DNA of 64,000 bases, from positions 34,865,917-34,929,916 of the forward strand of contig OY829544.1 of NCBI GenBank assembly GCA_963691705.1, in the 5' to 3' direction. Shown here piece after piece: positions 45,470-57,294 of this stretch. The first letter of the stretch is position 1; each line of letters begins with the position of its first letter. Source of the stretch: Viola odorata. Taxonomy: Eukaryota > Streptophyta > Magnoliopsida > Malpighiales > Violaceae. Below the pieces are notes generated by a model. That model searched no databases. It saw only the letters and a list, made by a program, of their open reading frames with translations, and was not told the origin of the DNA. The position numbers were made by a program, and so were the translations under genes.

Positions 45470-45975
45470 GCCTCATCTCAGTGAGCCGCCTGATCAAGGC
45501 CAGCCATCACGAGGATAGGACTTTTCACTTCTTAGCGTTGTCACCTCGCACCTCGAAACGTGTCTCGTCTTAACGATGTGCCTGTGTTAGCGCCACCATC
45601 GTAAGGGTAGGATTTTTACTTCCAGGGTGGAGTTTTTATCTTCCCTGGGGTCGTACCTCATCTTAGTGATCAACCGCCTTTGTGAGCACGGGTTGTCACA
45701 AGGGTAGGATTTGCACTCCCAGGGGAGTCGGGGCGTGCCTCATCTCGGTATACCGCCTATGTGAGCACGGGTATCCCAGGATAGGACTTTTTACTCCCGA
45801 CAGTGCTAAAGCCTGTCTCATCTTAGTGAGCCCCTGATCAAGGCCGGCCTCACAAGGATAGAATTTTCACTTCCAGCACCATATATTTCCAGGGTCGCCG
45901 GGGCGTGCCTCGTCTTGGTGGCCCGTCTGTGTTACCCGGTCTGCCACAAGGTTAGGACTTTTCACTCCCGACACC
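45470..45975 (-). repeat. ~65-90-bp tandem repeats in the 3' region of element B
   Basis: On the minus strand, units carry GTGAAAAGTCCTATCCT-like cores and end in AAGACGAGGCACG, the same repeat family as 19270-19770 in A' but more diverged. About seven units. Confidence 0.75.
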
Positions 45976-46063
45976 CTTTTCTCTATTATCTGCATACCAC
46001 AGACAACCAACAAAGAACAAGAGATATCTCCAAAATAGTTGTTAGAGCATGCGCCACGGCATG

Positions 46064-49061
46064 TCAAATTCTAGAGTGATATAATTTCAAGCGAGCAATA
46101 TTCCAAGAGTTAGGTAAGGGGGTACCGTCAAGTGTTTCCAGGTGATATGCCCCCTTCCCGATAATGCGGGTGACACGGTATGGGCCCTCCCAATTTGAGC
46201 TAAGTTTCCACATCCGTTGGCCCGCCGCTCGCTTGTCCCTAAGCACCAAATCTCCCGCTTTAAGTAGCCGCTCCTTAACGTCTCTATTGTGATACCGTGC
46301 CATTTTTCTTTTATAGTGCATTGTTTTCAGGAGGGCTTCCTCATGTAGCTCAGGTAACGCGTCAAGGTTAGCTCGTAACCTTTCTTCATTTAGTTCCTCC
46401 TTGAAGTATTCAACCCTTAGGCTTAGGGTGCTGATTTCCACAGGCGTGACAGCTTCGGTGCCAAAGGCCATCGCAAAGGGTGTTTCCCCTGTGCTAGTTT
46501 TAACAGTCATGCGGTATGCCCACATTACGTAGGGTAGCTCATCTGGCCATTTCTTTTTTGAGCCCTCCAGATTTTTCTTGATGCCGCTCAGGATGCTTCG
46601 ATTGGTCACCTTTGCCTGGCCATTAGTCTGGGGATGCGCCACAGAGGAAAACCTTTGTACGATCTGGAATTCCTCACACTGTTCCTTGAAGAAGTGGCTG
46701 GTAAATTGCGTCCCGTTGTCACTGACCAGCACACGAGGTACCCCGAAGCGCATGATGACTTGGTGCTTAAAAAAGTGCCATACTTTCTCTGTTGTAATGT
46801 TGGCTACCGCCTCCGCTTCTGCCCATTTTGTGAAGTAGTCCACAGCCACGATTACGAATTTCAGTTGGGATCTCACCTTAGGAAAAGGGCCTAGAATGTC
46901 AATTCCCCTTATTAGCTGCCGTTTTGGCAAGGTTGTCTGCCTCGGCATTGTCCTCTCGGGGAATATGTTCAAAGGTGACGCGCACACCGCTTTGTTCTAT
47001 TTCCATCAATTCTCGCTTTACTTTCGAGAGGTATTGCACCATGATGGGCTCTCTGGCTTGGGAGTGTCCCAAGACTTGGTCTATTATTAGCTTGGAGTCA
47101 CCTCGTATTTTCAATCGTGGGGCTCCTGTTACCGCGCCGCATTCGGCTTTGGTGAAGAGGTTTCTTCCTATTCTGAGCCCGGTTAATAACGCTTCATACT
47201 CTGCTGTGTTATTAAATAATGGTTGTAAGATTCTGATGGCATGTCATGCTTGTACCTCGTGCGGCCCGATCATATGAATACCGGCTCCTGCTAGTTCTTG
47301 ATTTTTAGCGTCATCTACGTAGATGACCCATGAGTCCGCGTAGGCCTCCGAGGGTGGGAGCTTTGCGCTATTCTCTTCCTCCTCAAGCAGCTCCGCCATA
47401 GGGTCCTTGGCAAAGGTGCACTCGGCAATGAAATCTGCCAGGACCTGGGCTTTTACAGATGGTCGAGCCTTGTACTGTAATCCGTACTGCTCAAGCTCGA
47501 TTGCCCAAATCAGCATTCTCCCAGAAGACTCTGGTTTCCTGAAAATTCTCTTCAATGGCTGATCTGTGAGCACAATAATTGGATGGGTCTGGAAGTACCT
47601 GTCCATCTTTCGTGTGGACTGTATTAGGGCGAATGCCACCTTCTCGATGTGGGTGTACCGCACCTCAGCATCCTTTAACACATGACTGACAAAGAAGACG
47701 GGACGGTGGGCATGATTGTCCTCCCGTACTATGACAGCACTGACTACTTCATCTGCAACGCCGAGATATAGGAATAGGGTGTCGCCCGGTTTGGGTGGTG
47801 TTAACACCATGTCTGACGATAGATAAGTTTTCAAGCCTATGAACACTTCTTCGCATTCTTGCGTCCATCCAAAAGGAGCCTTTTTGCGTATGACTTTGAA
47901 GAACGGCATGCATCTCTCGCCCTGTTTAGAGATAAATCGCCCTAAAGCAATGACACATCCAGTCAACCTTTGGACCTCTTGGACGGTTCGCGGTGATGTC
48001 ATGTCATGGATGGCCTTAACCTTTGACGGGTTCGGCTGGATGCCTTTCTGACTTACCACGTACCCCAAAAATTTTCCCATCTGAAATGCGAATGCGCATT
48101 TGCGAGGATTCAGTTTCATTTTTTATTTCTTTAATGTGTCGAACACCTTTTGTAGGTCTGCCAAATGGTCACTGAAGCTTCGGCTCTTGGCCAATAAGTC
48201 ATCTATGTAGGCTTCTACGTTTTTCCCGATTTGCCTCTCGAACACTTTGTTCGCCATGCGCTAAAAAGTTGCCCCAACATTCTTCAAGACAAACGACATC
48301 GTTGTGTAACAATAGGTGGCCTTTGGGGTTATGAATGTCATTTTCTCTTCGTCTTCTTTAGCCATGGGAATCTGATGGTATCCGGAGTTGGCATCCAAAG
48401 AACTCAAATATACGTATCCAGCAGTTTGATCGACTAACTGATCAATCCTGGGGAGCAGATAACAGTCCTTGGGGTAGGCGTCGTTTAAGTCAGTGAAATC
48501 AATGCACATGCGCCAGTCTCCGTTGGGCTTCGGAACTAGGACAGGATTGGCCAGCCAGGTGGGGTATTGAACCTCTCGAATAAACCCCGCGTCCAGGAGT
48601 TTCGTTACCTCCTTGTCAATAGCCATTGTCTTCTCCGCGGAGAACGCTCGCCGCTTCTGTTGAACTGGCGTGGAACGCGGATCGACGTTAAGTCGATGTT
48701 CTGCTACCTCTCTGGATACACCAGGCATGTCCGCTGGTTTCCAGGCGAACTCCCCTTTGCACTTGTTCAGCAGTCGGGCTAGTTGTGCGCTCTCCTTCGG
48801 GGTTAGCTTTTCACTGACCAAGAAACTCGCCTCCCTATTGCCGTTGACGGGGACGGGTACCATCGTGTCTACTGGTTGGGTGCGCCTTTCATCCCTTTGC
48901 TCGTAGGGATCTGCTGCCACACACACGTACTGGTCACAACTTTTCTGAGTCATGAGCAAGTAGCACTCAGCGGCTAGCTTTTGGTCGCCCTTGATTGATA
49001 CCACTCCTTCCCAAGAGGGGTATTTTATCCTAAGATATTTTTGAGACATCGCTGCCCCAAA
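46064..49061 (-). pseudogene. Pol of element B (stops and internal deletion)
   Basis: RT (CIDFTDLN, YIDDLLAKS), degenerate gypsy RNase H, archaeal-type RNase H (VDDAKN, AEYEALL, RGDSKL, ADNLAKTAA) and integrase (GIDILGPF, VSDNGTQF). Stops are at 48261 (TAG, Gln position), 48120 (TAA) and 47244 (TGA). A deletion of about 0.4-0.5 kb at about 46905 joins the RNase H end to WGID-type integrase core, so the HHCC zinc finger is missing, and the frame changes there. The catalytic Glu of the integrase is Lys (GQAKVTN, codon 46610-46612). Confidence 0.85.
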
Positions 49062-49076
49062 GTGATTGAGGAATGG

Positions 49077-50083
49077 TGATACGGCTCAAATACCTTGAGA
49101 GCCTTGAATGGAGCCGGATCTAGTCTCAAGCGCGGTTGGGGTGGATTCAAGCGGATGGATGCGGATTAAGAACCGATTAAGCGAACAAGGAGTTGGAGCG
49201 GAAGACTTGTAAATGAATATGGATGAAATGGAAGTTCGGATTGAAGGAAAAGGAAAGGAGTCTTATATATGTATATGGGTTTCGGACATAGAAGTTTGGA
49301 GGAAACCCTCTTGGCAACGAAGGCCAAGCAACCTTCCTATTACAAACAACTAACGATTTCCTCTCAAGGTTGGTTTGGTCATCAATGGAGGATGATGAAC
49401 AAACGGCTACCTTGAAGAAGGAGAGAAGCTACGGTTTTAAGAACCTAGAGTAGCTAATGGCTTAAGGCTTTTGGGAAATTAATTCACAAAACAAAAAGCA
49501 AACCTAAATGAAGGCTAAGTCCTTCTATTTATAGGGAAAGTCTCTACATGGGATAAGACCCAATTACCCTTGGACAAAGGGGCCACGTCCTTCATGGGAC
49601 ACGCGGGCTCTCTTGAGTGTGTGACGCGTCTCTTGTACGGTCGAGTGACCAGGAGTCCGCATGCGTGCGCTGCTGGGCCCGTGTGCAATGTGTGCGGGCG
49701 CTGCTGTGCGAGCTGGTGCGTGCTGGCTCGAGCGATGCGGCGATGCTACGACCTCGGGCTGAGGTGCGGGCGTGGCTTGGGTGCGCTGACTTGCCGAAGC
49801 CTCGGTGATGGGCTTTGGCAAGGTCTTTGCGATGGGCGCGAGCTCGTACTCGGGCGTGAGGCTGCGAGTCGAGTTGCTGGTGCGGCTGTTGGGCTCGGAC
49901 TCAAGCTCGGGCGTGAGGCTGCGAGTTGAGTCGTTGGCGTGGATGCACGCGTTCCATTGGTCCTCGCTCCTCATGCTGTTTTCTTCGGCCCTAAGTGCCC
50001 GGATGAGAAGGCTGAACATGTCTCGGCTCCTCAAGCCTTGACTGCGCGTGGCTTTGGATGGGCCGAGGGCTTGGGCTGTATCA
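49077..50083 (-). repeat. CRM-like solo LTR H inside element B
   Basis: It starts and ends TGATAC...GTATCA, the LTR ends of D. A 4-bp duplication ATGG flanks it (49073-49076, 50084-50087). On the minus strand it opens with a coding-like tail (QALGPSKATRSQ, SEDQWNACI) that corresponds to the integrase tail in C's LTR. The CTATAAATAG box lies at about 49527-49537 (minus strand). It has a ~70-bp direct repeat (49845-49945). It interrupts the end of B's protease. Confidence 0.75.
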
Positions 50084-50087
50084 ATGG

Positions 50088-52975
50088 CCACCCTAGAATG
50101 GCGTTATACTGTAGAATGAGATCTACGACCAAGAACAACAACTCTTCTGATCGCTTGGACGTGTCTTCTCTAAAGTATACGGGCAGCACTGTGACTCCCG
50201 TTACAAGTATAGGGACACTATCCACTCCGATGATTGGCTTCTTGCAGGGTGTCAATCCACCGGCGGGGCGCTTCATGAGGTTATATGCCTCCAGTGAAAA
50301 TAGGTTTACCGCGCTGCCGTTGTCAATGAGGGTTCTTCGAACCCCATGGTTTCCAATGACTGGTGTGACTACCAACGCGTCGTTGTGAGGGAACACGACA
50401 CCTTTTTCTTCTTCTGAGAAGGATAGCACCATCCTGTCCAACACATCTATCGCTTCCTTCTTTGCGGGCTGGCTTTCTCGTTTTCGCTTCTCTCCTGCGG
50501 CGGGTGTTGCTTGGGTGAGCTCGTCGAGATATGATGTGCCCCCGACAATAATGTTGATAATGGGGATGTCCTCGTCATGAATTGTTAACACTTCTTTCCC
50601 CCTTCCACCAGAAGTCCCGCCACTTCCAGGGGGAGGAGGCATTTGCTGGTCGCCTGACGCCCCGCGCGTGGGGTTGCCTCTGACTTCTTCTCTTACTCTA
50701 GTGGCGAATTCTCTGAGGTAACCCTCTTCTAACAAACGCTCTATAGCCAGTTTCAATTCTCTACATACGTCTGTGGAATACCCTCTGGCCTTATGGAATT
50801 TGCAGAAAGTGTTTTCTCTTCCTCCCATGATAACTCCCGGTTTTACAGGGGCTGGATAGCGGATTGGCAGGTTCCGCTGCTAAATAATTGCTAAGATCTC
50901 CGCTCGTGGGAGTATAAGGGAAGGAAGGTCGGGGTCGTAGATTCGACCCTTAGGCGGGTCCGCTTGTCGCTGAGCGTTCGAGCCACCGGTTCTTCCTCTA
51001 GAAAAGTTACCTTTCTGTCGATTTGACACCTTGGGGATGTAATCTTTCCGCTGGGCGTATTCGTCGCCCGGGCGGGTGTCGTGGGTCATACCGGCCTGGG
51101 TAGTGGGGACGGAGGGCGCATTCTAAGGCGTGTTTCGCATTCTATCTCTATATTCCTCCTCTTCTATTCTAGCGTAGTTGTGAGCCTTCAGCCTTAACGC
51201 ATCTAAGGTTGTCGGGGGGTCCACCATTAGCGTGTCCCTCAACTTGCCGTAGTCACGGTTTCGCTTCAAGGCTTCTATGGCAAAATCAATAGTAATACCT
51301 GGTGTTAGCGACATTTTCATGTCGAAACGACCGAGATAGCCTTTTAAGGATTCTTCTGGTTTCCTGCGTATATCAAACAAAGTTGCGGTAGACTTCCGGA
51401 TGGGGATAGCCGTGCTGAAGCGGCTCTTAAACTTAGCCTCTAATTGCAAGAAATTATCAATCGATCGAGCGGGGAGTCCTTCAAACCAGAGGCGGGCCAC
51501 CCCTGACAACGTCATAATGAATATTTGGCACAATACCGCGTCGTTGTGCGTCTGGAATTACACAAAATCTTTCACCTTGTTGAGGTGGGAGATGGGATCT
51601 TTAGTGTCATCGTATGACTATGTGGGGGGAGCTTGACGTGTCGGCTGACCCGGTGGCGTCTTATATGATGGCTGAAGGGATGACCTGAAGTGTCATCTAG
51701 AATCTCACGATCATGACAAGGCAGAGAAATTTCTAAGTGTCGTCTGTGCCCTCGAGGCTCCGGGGTATGCTGTTGCCTAGGGGATCGGCTGCGACTCCTG
51801 GGTGAACGGGTTCGACGCCTTCTACTGCTCGATCTTTCGCTCCGCTCCAGGGAGACCACTCTGTCGGCCCCCTCTCTCCTACCGTCCCAGCGTTCCCTAT
51901 AGTCACCTTGTTGTCGTTCTACTTGAGAAACGGGGACTCGCGGTGCTCGCGGTATGTAGAGCTCTACCTTTCCCTCTACAAGTTGTGCAAAGCTGAATGG
52001 CATGCTTATCGTAGGTGAAGTTAGAGGATCGCTCAACTGCCGTCGAGGTGATACTAGTCGTTCGGTGACGATAGACGGGGTGAAAACAATCTGAGAAGGC
52101 ACACCCGATGTCGGGGCACTAGAAGTAAAACCTGTGGCTAGCTCAGTCAAGTAATCTAGCTGAGAAGGGATGACCTGAAGTGTCATCTAGAATCTCACGA
52201 TCATGACAAGGTAGAGAAATTTCCAAGTGTCGTCTGTGCCCTCGAGGCTCCGGGGTATGCTGTTGCCTAGGGGATCGGCTGCGACTCCTGGGTGAACGGG
52301 TTCGACGCCTTCTACTGCTCGATCTTTCGCTCCGCTCCAGGGAGACCACTCTGTCGGCCCCCTCTCTCCTACCGTCCCAGCGTTCCCTATAGTCACCTTG
52401 TTGTCGTTCTACTTGAGAAACGGGGACTCGCGGTGCTCGCGGTATGTAGGGCTCTACCTATCCCTCTACAAGTTGTGCAAAGCTGAATGGCATGCTTATC
52501 GTAGGTGAAGTTAGAGGATCGCTCAACTGCCGTCGAGGTGATACTGGTCGTTCGGTGACGATAGACGGGGTGAAAACAATCTGAGAAGGCACACCCGATG
52601 TCGGGGCACTAGAAGTAAAGCCTGTGGCTAGCTCAGTCAAGTAATCTAGCTGGGCACGAAGAGCTAAGATTGAACTTGCCAAAGGATTGTTAGCACTGCC
52701 CATTCCGGAACCCGCCAAATGGGAAGCGGAGTGGCTAGGTCCGACCATCTGAGAAAATGGGGAGCCCGTTTGGGAAAACGGGTCATCCGTTTGAGAAAAT
52801 GGGGCGCCCATTTGGGAAAACGGCGTGGCTCCTGTCAGCCCAAAAAGAAATCCGTCTGTGTAGAGAAAGTTCCATGCGATGTGGTGAAGATACTAGACGA
52901 AGATGTGGGAAAAAGTTCCCTGCGCGTGTAGGTACTGCGAGAATGAGGGGGTGTAGATTTTGAATCTGAAGCCAT
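50088..52975 (-). pseudogene. Gag-protease of element B (broken)
   Basis: It starts at ATG 52975 (MASDSKSTPPH). Four PFSQ(T/M) repeats follow (about 52745-52830), then an Arg/Ser-rich region duplicated by the 490-bp repeat, the retrotransposon gag domain (51123-51533: LARLW-like, FKSRF, RFDMKM), a basic linker, a CKFH....C motif (50790) and protease with LIDNGSAVN (about 50305-50330) ending at YNAILG, where solo LTR H begins. Frameshift near 52837, stops at 50880 and 51123, and the duplication breaks the frame. Confidence 0.8.
51674..52653 (-). repeat. 490-bp direct duplication in gag of element B
   Basis: 51674-52163 and 52164-52653 are nearly identical (I count about six differences). 490 is not a multiple of three, so the second copy is out of frame. 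Confidence 0.9.
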
Positions 52976-53039
52976 GATCCTTCAACTCTCAGAAAGAATA
53001 GAGCTTGGTTATCAAGGAAGCTCACTTAATTAACCAAGA

Positions 53040-53059
53040 CTCTCAATGAAAGCACCATT
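53040..53059 (-). other. Primer binding site of element B
   Basis: On the minus strand AATGGTGCTTTCATTGAGAG follows the LTR end TTATAA (expected TTATCA, one base changed). Confidence 0.7.
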
Positions 53060-53575
53060 TTATAAGAGTCTGAAGTTTGTTGAGTAGGATCGGCCAAAGC
53101 GGGGTTGGTCGGGAACATTGTTCCGGATGTCTTCGTAACCTGCAAAGCACCGGAGGGGGTCTCCGACGTAAACACTCCGATGCTTAAGTCAGTATGAGTG
53201 GTGAAAATGGTAGGGGTTCAACACGTTGTCTTAGGCTTACCCTCTTGTCTGGAAATGTGGGGGTATTTATAGGTAAAGGAAGGACCTTACCGACAGGGGG
53301 TAGGTGTTATCCCTGGTAGATTTCGCTTGTGTGTTAGGGAGTGACGTCATGCGAGGTGACGTCATACAGAGTGACGTCATGCGTAACCTGGGATGGGATG
53401 ACGCCGTGCAGATGTCGCGTGAGAGCCCCCCCGCTGATGTTGACCATCCTAGGGTCGGTCACCAGGCTAGGGGCGGTAGGGGCAGTGCCATGTCCCCCTT
53501 GGTATGTGCAGTGTTCTGGCCTTGTCGCCAGGAGCGATGGCGGAGATGCCGCTAGGATGGTGTCAATGGTTATCA
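53060..53575 (-). repeat. 5' LTR of element B (516 bp)
   Basis: It starts TGATAACCATTGACACC on the minus strand, has the TGGTCAACATCAGCG plus G-run core (53426-53446), TATAAATACC at about 53269-53278, and three TGACGTCA(T/C) sites at 53341-53382, which look like CRE/bZIP-type boxes. Confidence 0.85.
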
Positions 53576-53580
53576 GTCGA

Positions 53581-56500
53581 CGACCAAGCACCCACACCCT
53601 TACGTGTTGAACTGGTTCAATGATGGAAGATCAATCAAGGTGGTTAAGCAAGTGAGAATCAAGTTTCAGATTGGAGAATACATGGACGAGCGAGTGTGTG
53701 AGGTCGCTCCCATGCAAGCCAGCCACCTTCTGCTTGGTCGACCATGGCAGTTTGATCGTCATGCCATCCATGATGGATTTCGCAACACTTACCGGCTCAC
53801 TCACATTGGCCGTAAATTCTTAATCCCACCACTCGTACCCAATCAGGTATACGAAGACCAAATCAAGCTTGAAAAAGCAAGTGCGTCCTTCGATATTTCA
53901 ATTTCTTTATTTGAAAAAGAGGGAAAGAGTGGAGTGAAAAATGTAAGCGGTGAGAGCATTAAAAACAACCCGCAAGAAAAAAGTGAGCTTGCGAAAAGAG
54001 GAGAGAAAAAGGAAGGAAAGAGTGGCAACACACGGCTAGAAAAAAATGAGCTAGCTAGCAAGGTTCCGAGGGGAACGAGAGAAGAGAGGAAAGTGATTCC
54101 CATGGGAAGATCTCGGGATGTGAGACGTGCACTCGTTGCGCAAAAACCCATTGTTTTTCTCCATTTTCGTGCCTTGGGCGCGGAAATGTCTAACACTAAC
54201 CCCGTTTCCTCTTCCCCTACTTTTGTGTCTCTGATGACAGATTTTCAAGACGTGTTCCCTGATGATTTACCCGAAGGACTACCGCCCATCCGAGGGATCG
54301 AGCACAAGATCGATTTAATCCCCGCCGCGCCTATGCCTAATCGCCCCGCTTATCGGTGCAACCCGATGGAAACCAAGGAGTTAGAGACTCAAGTCGAGGC
54401 GTTTCTCGCCAAAGGTTATGTTCGAGAGAGCCTTTCCCCGTGTGCCATTTCGGTGATCCTCGTTTCAAAAAAAGACGGTTTGTGGCGCATGTGCATGGAT
54501 TGTCGAGCCGTCAATAAGGTAACCATCAAATACTCGCACCCCATACCTAGACTTGATGATATGCTAGATGAACTCAGCCATGCTACAGTATTTTCTAAAA
54601 TTGATTTGGCTAGTGGATATCATCAAATCCGTATGCATGAAGGAGACCAATGGAAAACTGCTTTCAAAACTAAATTTGGCCTTTATGAATGGTTAGTTAT
54701 GCCTTTAGGATTAACAAATGCTCCTAGCACATTTATGCATTTAATGAATCATGTGTTGCGTGCCTTTATTGGTAAGTTTGTTGTTGTTTATTTCGATGAC
54801 ATCTTGATATATAGTTCCTTGCATGACTCCCATTTTGAGCATTTACGACTTGTATTTCTAACCCTTCGTGAGCATAAGCTTTATGCTAAACTCGCGAAGT
54901 GCGAGTTCTGTTTGGACAAAGTCCACTTTCTTGGCTTTCTTGTAGGTGTGGATGGGCTCAAAGTTGATCAAGCCAAGATCATGGTGATTGCAGATTGGCC
55001 CACTCCGCAAAATGTGAGCGAGGTGCGCTCATTCCATGGTTTGGCAAGTTTCTATCGATGATTCGTAAAGAACTTCTCAATAATTGTTGCACCCCTCAAC
55101 GCGTTCACCAAGAAGGACGTCCCGTTCGTATGGGGGCCTGAGCAAGATGAGGCCTTCAAGACCGTTAAGGAATGCCTTGTGTCCATCCCGGTTCTCGCCC
55201 TACCTGACTTCGACAAGACGTTTGAGATCCAATGCGATGCAAGTGGAGTCGGGATTGGAGCGGTGCTGTTACAAGGAGGGTGACCAATCGCATATATCAG
55301 TGAGAAGCTGAAAGACACCCAGCTCAATTACTGCACGTATGATCGGGAGTTGTACGCCCTAGTTCGAGCCTTCACTATTTGGGAGCACTACCTCATCCCG
55401 AAGGAGTTTGTTGTTCACACCGACCATCTATCCCTTCGTTACCTCAAAGGAAAAGGTAAGTTAAATCGTCGCCACGCTGTTTGGATGGAGTTCATTGAGC
55501 GATTCCCGTATGTGATTAAGTATCTGAAAGGAAAGGAGAAAACCATCACCGATGCCCTTTCCCGAAGGTATACACTTATTACTTCTTTGCAATCTAAATT
55601 ATTAGAATTTTCGCATATCATTGAACTGTATGAAAATGATGATGATTTTCATGTAACGTATGTTGCATGCCTAAATGGACCTTTTGAAAATTATTCTTTG
55701 CATGATGGATTCCTATTTTGTAAAGATCGATTATGTGTGCCCAAATGTAGCATGCGTGAGCTCCTCATTAAAGAGGCTCACGATGGTGGACTTAGCAGTC
55801 ACTTCGGTATTAACAAAACTTTGAGTACTTTAACAGAACATTTTTATTGGCCGCACATGCGTCCTATGATAACTCGAATTGTTAATGCATGCATTGATTG
55901 CCATCGTGCTAAGTCTACATCTCACAATCATGGTCGATACATGCCATTGCTTGTTGCTTCGCACCTGTGGTGCGATATTTCTATGGATTTTGTACTAGGG
56001 TTGCCCAAAACCAGTAATGGGAAAGATGCTATCTTTGTTGTTGTTGATCGATTTTTTAAGATGACACATTTTATTCCTTGCAAATCCACTGCTGATGCTT
56101 CTTATGTAGCTAACCTATTTTTTCGAGAGATCGTCTGCCTCCACGGCATGCCAAGTACAATTGTGAGTGATCGAGACTCAAAAATTTTGAGTCATTTTTG
56201 GCGTATCCTATGGGCCAAGTTGGGAACCAAGCTCCTATTTTCCACATCCTACCACCCCCAAATGGATGGCTAGACGGAGGTAGTCAATCGAACTCTTGGT
56301 AACCTACTTCGAATCATTGTACCAAAATATTCTAAGAATTGGGATCAATGTCTTCCCTTTGTTGAGTTTGCGTATAATCATGCCATGCATTCTGCCACTT
56401 TATATTCTCCATTTGAGCTCGTCTATGGGTTCAACCCAATCACCCCCATAGACTTGCTCCCTTTACCTATTTCTCATGTATCCAGTTTAGATGGGGAAGA

Positions 56501-57294
56501 ACGAGCGGCTAAAGTGAAGGAGCTACATGCTAAAGCCAAGCAAAGGATGGAAAACATGAACGCCAAACTCGAGACAAAGCGCAATGCCGGCAAACGAACC
56601 AAATCCTTTAAAGTTGGAGATTGGGTTTGGTTGCATATTCGCAAGGAGCGATTCCCTCACCTTAGGAAGTCTAAATTGAGCCATACAGGGGCTGGTCCTT
56701 TCCTTATTATTAATAAAATTAACTATAATGCTTATATTTTAGGCATTCCTAAATCTTTTGTTGTTTCCTCTACTACGTTCAACATTACTGATTTATCTCC
56801 CTACTTTGTAGAGGATTCAGATGAAGAGGACCCCGAGGACGTGCAATCTTTGGATTCGAGGTCGAATCCTCTCGAAGGGGAAGGGGATGATACGATCGCA
56901 TCGCGTACTCGAAGTCGACGCCAAAGCCTCGTGGCACTTTTGCTTCAACAGTTACACTATGAGGAGGAGCACCCAAAGTCTAAGAACCAATGGAGTTTAT
57001 GCATACAAGTCCAAGGACCAGTAGAGAATGTGTGCAAGTTCAGCCGGCCCAAGTCCAGCAACGCGTCCAGCCCTGCACCAGCCCGCTCCCACGCCCAGCA
57101 GCACAACGACGTCGTTCCAGCCCGGACGCTTGATACGCGTCAAGGTCGCGTGGCAGACTGCCCAGCCTCTTCGTCCGCACAATGCGGCCCACCAACGCCT
57201 TCACCCGCACAAGCTATGCCTACTCTCCCATCCATCCGCCAGACCAGGACACACCTTGTGCATGGCCAACCCGCATAACCTCCTCGGGTCCAAC
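53581..57294 (+). pseudogene. Protease end and pol of CRM-like element C
   Basis: A single frame holds the end of protease (LLLGRPWQFDR), a charged linker, RT (MCMDCRAVNK, YFDDIL at 54789), RNase H (CDASGVGIG, TYDREL, TDHLSL), integrase HHCC (about 55780-55910), core Asp in MDFVLGL and VSDRDS, Glu in TEVVNR (56274), and a GDWVWLHIRKERFP region typical of CRM. Stops are TGA 55059, TGA 55281 and TAG 56271, each a C-to-T change of an Arg or Gln codon. The frame passes through the polypurine tract at 56874 and into the 3' LTR, as known for part of the CRM lineage. I see no chromodomain. Confidence 0.85.
56874..56887 (+). other. Polypurine tract of element C, inside the pol frame
   Basis: GAAGGGGAAGGGGA directly precedes the LTR start TGATACGATC and codes for Glu-Gly residues of the pol tail. 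Confidence 0.85.

Larger units (their letters stand above)
33193..53575 (-). mobile_element. Tat-lineage (Retand-like) element B with antisense cassette
   Basis: In its own direction: 5' LTR (53575-53060), PBS, gag, protease, pol, tandem repeats, four antisense genes (plus strand) and a truncated 3' LTR (33571-33193). The TSD GTCGA is intact on both sides. The two LTRs differ at about 18 of 379 positions by eye. It carries two later insertions, E (37755-42145) and solo LTR H (49077-50083). Layout equals that of A'. Confidence 0.88.

Noticed and set aside
49570..49929. 119-codon plus-strand frame
   Set aside because: It is the opposite strand of the GC-rich coding-like tail of solo LTR H.
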